Shown here in pieces: positions 58,573 through 64,000 of a DNA stretch of 64,000 nt. The DNA comes from Zeugodacus cucurbitae (Eukaryota; Arthropoda; Insecta; Diptera; Tephritidae), in NCBI RefSeq assembly GCF_028554725.1, contig NC_071672.1, positions 8,946,501 through 9,010,500 on the forward strand. Reading direction: 5' to 3'. The notes under the pieces are model-generated. The model searched no databases, was not told where the DNA came from, and saw nothing but the letters and a program-made list of their open reading frames with translations. How positions within the stretch are numbered: the first letter of the stretch is position 1; each line of letters starts with the position of its first letter. Position numbers and translations under genes: made by a program.

Positions 58573-58754
58573 TTAATTAATTTAAAGACAAATCAAACAC
58601 AATTGTCCTATCTTGTCTTGTCATGTCTTGTCTTGCCTTGTCTTGTCTTCTCTTCTTAATTAGTTTAGAAACAAATAAAATAAATGTCTTGTCTTGTCTT
58701 GTCTTGTCTTGTCTTCTTTTCTTAATTAATTTAAAAACAAATCAAACACAATTG
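58573..58754 (+). repeat. A-B-A three-island cassette
   Basis: A 58,573 (TTTAAAGAC, then GTCCTATC), B 58,656, A 58,722; partner of 31,496-31,677 at offset 27,077. Confidence 0.93.
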
Positions 58755-59154
58755 TCTTGTCTTGACTTGTCTTGTCTTGTCTTGTCTTGTTTTGTCTTGT
58801 CATGTCTTGTCTTGTCTTGTCTTGTCTTGTCTTGTCTTGTCTTGTCTTGTCTTGTCTTGTCTTGTCTTGTCTTGTCTTGTCTTGTCTTGTCTTGTCTTGT
58901 CTTGTCTTGTCTTGTCTTGTCTTGTCTTGTCTTGTCTTGTCTTGTTTTGTCTTGTCTTGTCATGTCTTGTCTTGTCTTGACTTGTCTTGTCTTGTCTTGT
59001 CTTGTCTTGTCTTGTCTTGTCCTGTCTTGTCTTGTCTTGTCTTGTCTTGTCTTGTCTTGTCTTGTCTTGTCTTGTCTTGTCTTGTCTTGTCTTGTCTTGT
59101 CATGTCTTGTCTTGTCGTATCTTGTCTTGTCTTGTCTTGTCTTGTCTTATCTTC
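58755..59154. repeat. Pentamer array, mostly pure
   Basis: 28-unit pure run at 58,805-58,944 bounded by TCATG and TTTTG, then GACTTG, TCCTG and TCGTA in the order seen at 31,678-32,087, but without its TATTG and TCTCG. Confidence 0.9.
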
Positions 59155-59326
59155 TTAATTAATTTAAAAACAAATCAAACACAATTGTCCTGTCTTGTCT
59201 TGTCATGTCTTGCCTTGCCTTGTCTTGTCTTCTCTTCTTAATTAGTTTAGAAACAAATAAAATAAATGTCTTGTCTTGTCTTGTCTTCTTTTCTTAATTA
59301 ATTTAAAAACAAATCAAACACAATTG
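59155..59326 (+). repeat. A-B-A three-island cassette
   Basis: A 59,155, B 59,238, A 59,294, including the same short 56-bp B-to-A interval as 32,088-32,259. Confidence 0.92.
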
Positions 59327-59986
59327 TCTTGTCTTGACTTGTCTGGTCTTGTCTTGTCGTGTTTTGTCTTGTCATGTCATGTCTTGTCTTGTCTTGTCTT
59401 GTCTTGTCTTGTCTTGTCTTGTCTTGTCTTGTCTTGTCTTGTCTTGTCTTGTCTTGTCTTGTCTTGTCTTGTCTTGTCTTGTCTTGTCTTGTCTTGCCTT
59501 GTCTTGTCTTGTCTTGTCTTGTCTTGTCTTGTCTTGTCTTGTCTTGTCTTGTCTTGTCTTGTCTTGTCTTGTCTTGTCTTGTCTTGTCTTGTCTTGTCTT
59601 GTCTTGTCTTGTCTTGTCTTGTCTTGTCTTGTCTTGTCTTGTCTTGTCTTGTCTTGTTTTGTCTTGTCATGTCTTGTCTTGTCTTGACTTGTCTTGTCTT
59701 GTCGTGTCTTGTCTTGTCCTGTCTTGTCTTGTCTTGTCTTGTCTTGTCTTGACTTGTCTTGTCTTGTCTTGTCTTGTCTTGCCTTGTCTTGTCTTGTCTT
59801 GTCTTGTCTTGTCTTGTCTTGTCTTGTCTTGTCTTGTCTTGTCTTGTCTTGTCTTGTCTTGTCTTGTCTTGTCTTGTCTTGTCTTGTCTTGTCTTGTCTT
59901 GTCTTGTCTTGTCTTGTCTTGTCTTGTCTTGTCTTGTCTTGTCTTGTCTTGTGTTGACTTGTCTTGTCTTGTCTTGTCTTATCTTC
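59327..59986. repeat. Near-pure pentamer array
   Basis: Partner of 32,260-33,324 but about 400 bp shorter. It carries a single TCATGTCATG and no TCGTA/TCTGG block. Ends with GTGTTGACTTG like its partner. Confidence 0.9.
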
Positions 59987-60519
59987 TTAATTAATTTAAA
60001 AACAAATCACACACAATTGTCCTGTCTTGTCTTGTCATGTCTTGTCTTGCCTTGTCTTGTCTTCTCTTCTTAATTAGTTTAGAATTAAATAAAATAAATG
60101 TCTTGTCTTGTCTTGTCTTGTCTTGTCTTGTCTGGTCTTGTCTTGTCTTGTCTTGTCTTGTTTTGTCTTGTCATGTCTCGTCTTGGCTTGTCTTGTCGTA
60201 TCTTGTCTTGTCTTGTCTTGTCTTGTCTTGTCTTGTCTTGTCTTGTCTTGTTTTGTCTAGTCATGTCTTCTCTTCTTAATTAGTTTAGAAACAAATAAAA
60301 TAAATGTCTTGTCTTTTCTTGTCTTCTCTTCTTAATTAGTTTAGAAACAAATAAAAAAAAATGTCTTGTCTGGCCTTGTCTTGTCTTGTCTTATCTTCTT
60401 ATTTAATTTAAAAACAAATCAAACACAATTGTCCTGTCTTGTATTGTCTTGTCATGTCTTGTCTTGTCTTGTCTTGTCTTCTCTTCTTAATTAATTTAAA
60501 AACAAATCAAACACAATTG
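59987..60519 (+). repeat. Six-island cluster
   Basis: A 59,987 (CACACACAATTG), B 60,070 (GAATTAAATAAA), short array with TCTCGTCTTGGCTTG, B 60,276, B 60,332, A 60,399 (TTATTTAATTT), A 60,487. Offsets to 33,325-33,837 are 26,662-26,682. Confidence 0.92.
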
Positions 60520-61074
60520 GCTTGTCTTGTCTTGTCTTGTCTTGTCTTGTCTGGTCTTGTCTTGTCTTGTCTTGTCTTGTCTTGTCATGTCTCGTCTTGG
60601 CTTGTCTTGTCGTATCTTGTCTTGTCTTGTCTTGTCTTGTCTTGTCTTGTCTTGTCTTGTCTTGTCTTGTCTTGTCTTGTCTTGTCTTGTCTTGTCTTGT
60701 CTTGTCTTGTCTTGTCTTGTCTTGTCTTGTCTTGTCTTGTCTTGTCTTGTCTTGTCTTGTCTTGTCTTGTCTTGTCTTGTCTTGTCTTGTCTTGTCTTGT
60801 CTTGTCTTGTCTTGTCTTGTCTTGTCTTGTCTTGTCTTGTCTTGTCTTGTCTTGTCTTGTCTTGTCTTGTCTTGTCTTGTCTTGTCTTGTCTTGTCTTGT
60901 CTTGTCTTGTCTTGTCTTGTCTTGTCTTGTCTTGTCTTGTCTTGTCTTGTCTTGTCTTGTCTTGTCTTGTCTTGTCTTGTCTTGTCTTGTCTTGTCTTGT
61001 CTTGTCTTGTCTTGTCTTGTCTTGTCTGGTCTTGTCTTGTCATGTCATGTCTTGTCTTGTTTTGTCGTATCTTC
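60520..61074. repeat. Pentamer array with 82-unit pure run
   Basis: 60,615-61,024 is 82 uninterrupted TCTTG units between TCGTA and TCTGG, followed by TCATGTCATG and TTTTGTCGTATC. Partner of 33,838-34,897. Confidence 0.93.
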
Positions 61075-61191
61075 TTAATTAATTTAAAAACAAATCAAAC
61101 ACAATTGTCTTGTCTTGTTTTGCCTTTTTCTGTCTAGCCTTGCCTTGTCTTATCTTTTTAATTAATTTAAAAACAAATCAAACAGAATTGT
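61075..61191 (+). repeat. A1-A2 island pair
   Basis: A1 61,075 and A2 61,159 with TTTTTCTGTCTAGCC between them; offset 26,177-26,178 from 34,898/34,981. Confidence 0.92.
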
Positions 61192-61635
61192 CTTGTCTTG
61201 TCTTGTTTTGTCTTGTCATGTCTTGTCTTGTCTTGTCTTGTCTTGTCTTGTCTTGTCTTGTCTTGTCTTGTTTTGTCTTGTCTTGTCTTGTCTTGTCTTG
61301 TCTTGTCTTGTCTTGTCTTGTCTTGTCTTGTCTTGTCTTGTCTTGTCTTGTCTTGTCTTGTCTTGTCTTGTCTTGTCTTGTCTTGTCTTGTCTTGTCTTG
61401 TCTTGTCTTGTCTTGTCTTGTCTTGTCGTATCTTGTCTTGTCTTGTCTTGTCATGTCTTGTCTTGTCGTATCTTGTCTTGTCTTGTCTTGTCTTGTCTGG
61501 TCTTGTCTTGTCTTGTCATGTCTTGTCTTGTCATGTCTTGTCTTGTCTTGTCTTGTCTTGTCTTGTCTTGTCTTGTTTTGTCTTGTCATGTCTTGTCTTG
61601 TCTTGACTTGTCTTGTCTTGTCTTGTCTTATCTTC
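61192..61635. repeat. Pentamer array
   Basis: TTTTG and TCATG near the left end, a nearly pure stretch from about 61,275 to 61,425, then TCGTA, TCATG, TCGTA, TCTGG, TCATG and GACTTG as in 37,330-37,528. Confidence 0.9.
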
Positions 61636-61832
61636 TTAATTAATTTAAAAACAAATCAAACACAATTGTCCTGTCTTGTCTTGTCATGTCTTGTCTTGCT
61701 TTGTCTTGTCTTCTCTTCTTAATTAGTTTAGAAACAAATAAAATAAATGTCTTGTCTTGTCTTGTCTTGTCTTGTCTTGTCTTGTCTTGTCTTCTTTTCT
61801 TAATTAATTTAAAAACAAATCAAACACAATTG
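61636..61832 (+). repeat. A-B-A three-island cassette
   Basis: A 61,636, B 61,719, A 61,800, with the GCTTTGTC marker shared with 37,529-37,735. Confidence 0.92.
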
Positions 61833-61997
61833 TCTTGTCTTGACTTGTCTTGTCTTGTCTTGTCTTGTTTTGTCTTGTCATGTCTTGTCTTGTCTTGTCT
61901 TGTCTTGTCTTGTCTTGTCTTGTCTTGTCTTGTCTTGTTTTGTCTTGTCATGTCTTGTCTTGTCTTGACTTGTCTTGTCTTGTCTTGTCTTATCTTC
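61833..61997. repeat. Short pentamer array
   Basis: Two GACTTG and two TTTTG/TCATG pairs in otherwise plain pentamers. With the cassette before it, it forms a 362-bp unit that restarts at 61,998. Confidence 0.9.
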
Positions 61998-62184
61998 TTA
62001 ATTAATTTAAAAACAAATCAAACACAATTGTCCTGTCTTGTCTTGTCATGTCTTGTCTTGCTTTGTCTTGTCTTCTCTTCTTAATTAGTTTAGAAACAAA
62101 TAAAATAAATGTCTTGTCTTGTCTTGTCTTGTCTTGTCTTGTCTTCTTTTCTTAATTAATTTAAAAACAAATCAAACACAATTG
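61998..62184 (+). repeat. A-B-A three-island cassette (tandem copy)
   Basis: A 61,998, B 62,091, A 62,152, including the GCTTTGTC marker. It lies 362 bp after the previous cassette, consistent with a recent local tandem duplication. The A-to-B distance (93 bp) is ten bases longer. Confidence 0.92.
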
Positions 62185-64000
62185 TCTTGTCTTGTCTTGT
62201 CTTGTCTTGTCTTGTCTTGTCTTGTCTTGTCTTGTCTTGTCTTGTCTTGTCTTGTCTTGTCTTGTCTTGTCTTGTCTTGTCTTGTCTTGTCTTGTTTTGT
62301 CTTGTCTTGTCATGTCTTGTCTTGTCTTGTCTTCTCTTGTCTTGTCTTGTCTTGTCTTATCTTGTCTTGTCTTGTCTTGTCTTGTCTTGTCTTGTCATGT
62401 CTTGTCTTGTCGTATCTTGTCTTGTCATGTCTTGTCTTGTCTTGTCTTGTCTGGTCTTGTCTTGTCTTATCTTGTCTTGTCTTGCCTTGTCTTGTCTTGT
62501 CTTGTCTTTTCTGGTCTTGTCTTGTCTTGTCATGTCTTGTCTTGTCTTGTCTTGTCTTGTCTTGTCTTGTCATGTCTTGTCTTGTCTTGTCTTGTCTTGT
62601 CTTGTCTTGTCTGGTCTTGTCTTGTCTTGTCTTGTCATGTCTTGTCTTGTCGTATCTTGTCTTGTCTTGTCTTGTCTTGTCTGGTCTTATCTTGTCATGT
62701 CTTGTCTTGTCATGTCATGTCTTGTCATGTCTTGTCATGTCTTGTCTTATCTTGTCATGTCTTGTCTTGTCTTGACTTGTCATGTCTTGTCGTATCTTGT
62801 CTTGTCTTATCTTGTCTGGTCTTGTCTTGTCTTGTCATGTCTTGTCTTGTCTTGTCTTGTCTTGTCTTGTCTTGTCTTGTCTTGTCTTGTCGTATCTTGT
62901 CTTGTCTTGTCTTGTCTTGTCTTGTCTTGTGTGGTCTTGTCTTGTCTTGTCATGTCTTGTCTTGTCTTGTCTTGTCTTGTCTTGTCTTGTCTTGTCTTGT
63001 CTTGTCTTGTCTTGTCTTGTCTTGTCTTGTCTTGTCTTGTCTTGTCTTGTCTTGTCTTGCCTTGTCTTGTCTTGTCTTGTCTTGTCTTGTCTTGTCTTGT
63101 CTTGTCTTGTCTTGTCTTGTCTTGTCTTGTCTTGTCTTGTCTTGTCTTCTCTTGTCTTGTCTTGTCTTGTCTTATCTTGTCTTGTCTTGTCTTGTCTTGT
63201 CTTGTCTTGTCTTGTCATGTCTTGTCTTGTCGTATCTTGTCTTGTCATGTCTTGTCTTGTCTTGTCTTGTCTGGTCTTGTCTTGTCTTATCTTGTCTTGT
63301 CTTGTCTTGTCTTGTCTTGTCTTGTCTTGTCTTGTCTTGTCATGTCTTGCCTTGTCTTGTCTTGTCTTGTCTTGTCATGTCTTGTCTTGTCGTATCTTGT
63401 CTTGTCTTGTCTTGTCTTGTCTTGTCATGTCTTGTCTTGTCGTATCTTGTCTTGTCTTGTCTTCTCTTGTCTTGTCTTGTCTTGTCTTGTCTTGTCTTGT
63501 CTTGTCTTGTCTTGTCTTGTCTTGTCATGTCTTGTCTTGTCTTGTCGTATCTTGTCTTGTCTTGTCTTGTCTGGTCTTGTCTTGTCTTGTCATGTCTTGC
63601 CTTGCCTTGTCTTGTCTTGTCTTGTCTTGTCTTGTCTTGTCTTGTCTTGTCTTGTCTTGTCTTGTCTTGTCTTGTCTTGTCATGTCTTGTCTTGTCTTGT
63701 CTTGTCTTGTCTTATCTTGTATTGTCTTGTCTTGTCTTGTCTTGACTTGTCATGTCTTGTCTTGTCGTATCTTATCTTGTCTTGTCTGGTCTTGTCTTGT
63801 CTTGTCATGTCTTGTCTTGTCTTGTCTTGTCTTGTCTTGTCTTGTCTTGTTTTGTCTTGTCTTGTCTTGTCATGTCTTGTCTTGTCTTGTCTGGTCTTGT
63901 ATTGTCTTGTCATGTCTTGTCTTGACTTGTCTTGTCTTGTCTTGTCTTGTCTTGTCTTGTCTTGTCTTGTCTTGTTTTGTCTTGTCATGTCTTGTCTTGA
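62185..64000. repeat. Pentamer array running off the window
   Basis: Starts with about 22 pure units, then ordered TCATG/TCGTA/TCTGG variants. A 100-bp version of the recurrent module lies at 62,695-62,794, and TATTG near 63,721 and 63,901 resembles 36,519. No island and no array edge is reached by 64,000. Confidence 0.9.

Larger units (their letters stand above)
38051..62184. repeat. ~26-kb superrepeat, copy 2 (right limit approximate)
   Basis: Collinear with 12,063-38,050 by paired rare island variants. It differs by local gains and losses: a 254-bp duplication at its left end (38,051-38,304 and 38,305-38,558), two rather than three eight-island cassettes, extra B2-A3 pairs near 41.8-43.4 kb, seven rather than three TTTTGACTTA blocks in the corresponding array, and loss of about 2 kb equivalent to 35.1-37.2 kb. 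Confidence 0.85.
1..64000. repeat. (TCTTG)n / AAGAC pentanucleotide satellite, whole window
   Basis: The window is tandem TCTTG with single-base variants, broken only by AT-rich islands of about 31-33 bp. Orientation never inverts. Pure array contains no A on this strand (60% T, 20% C, 20% G). Both window ends lie inside the array, so its full length is unknown. There is no gene, RNA gene or recognised transposon. Long simple arrays of this kind are known from eukaryotic heterochromatin; the species cannot be inferred. A misassembled copy number is possible because many blocks are nearly identical. Confidence 0.97.

Noticed and set aside
1..62184. AT-rich islands as bacterial or eukaryotic promoters (TATA-like)
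   Set aside because: The islands occur about 270 times with no gene downstream; AT content alone is not support for a promoter.
1..64000. Telomere repeat
   Set aside because: TCTTG/CAAGA lacks the G-run of known telomeric repeats, variants and islands are frequent, and no chromosome end is seen.
1..64000. Identification as Drosophila because AAGAC is a known fly satellite
   Set aside because: Five-base satellites arise independently, and I do not recognise the AT islands from fly satellites. Species stays open.

Overview
This window holds no gene that I can support. All 64,000 bases are one satellite array built on the pentanucleotide TCTTG (TCTTG on this strand; AAGAC in the usual canonical form). 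It is interrupted by about 270 short AT-rich islands (my hand count). No stretch of non-repeat DNA, no rRNA or tRNA, no recognisable transposon, and no edge of the array occurs in the window. Pentamer arrays of this length with nested higher-order structure point to eukaryotic heterochromatin (subtelomeric, pericentromeric or sex-chromosome) in a long-read assembly. The species cannot be read from the sequence. AAGAC is one of the simple satellites known in Drosophila melanogaster, but that alone does not identify a fly.

There are two island families, always in the same orientation. Class A has a core of about 33 bp beginning TTAATTAATTTAAAAAC and usually ending AAACACAATTG. Class B has a core of about 31 bp beginning TTAATTAGTTTAGAAAC and ending in ATAAATG or AAAAATG. 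They are clearly diverged relatives. Subtypes used below are A1 (leader TATCTTC, tail CACAATTG), A2 (leader TATCTTT, tail CAGAATTG; A2' has no C before the core), A3 (tail CACTATTG), A4 (leader TATCTGC, tail CGCAATTG), B1 (leader TTCTCTTC, tail AAATAAATG), B2 (leader TTCTATTC, tail AAAAAAATG) and Bt (a truncated B tail only).

Layout: 1-15,645 is island-dense, with one island about every 105 bp, and is made of nested duplications of 335 bp, 0.94 kb, 1.58 kb and 6.07 kb. 15,646-29,993 is long pentamer array holding three copies of an eight-island cassette of about 780 bp. 29,994-38,060 is array punctuated by three-island A-B-A cassettes. From 38,051 the order starts again: island-dense to 42,277, long arrays with two cassettes to 56,970, then A-B-A cassettes to 62,184 and array to the end. 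Private mutations in paired islands show that 12,063-38,050 and 38,051-62,184 are two adjacent copies of a superrepeat of about 26 kb.

Inside the arrays the variant pentamers (TCATG, TCGTA, TCTGG, TTTTG, GACTTG, TCTAA) are not scattered. They recur in fixed order and spacing, including a 105-bp module found at 14 places. All long open frames are a by-product of the pentamer, which has no stop codon in any of its six frames (Ser-Cys-Leu-Val-Leu on the + strand, Gln-Asp-Lys-Thr-Arg on the - strand). I do not regard any of them as genes.
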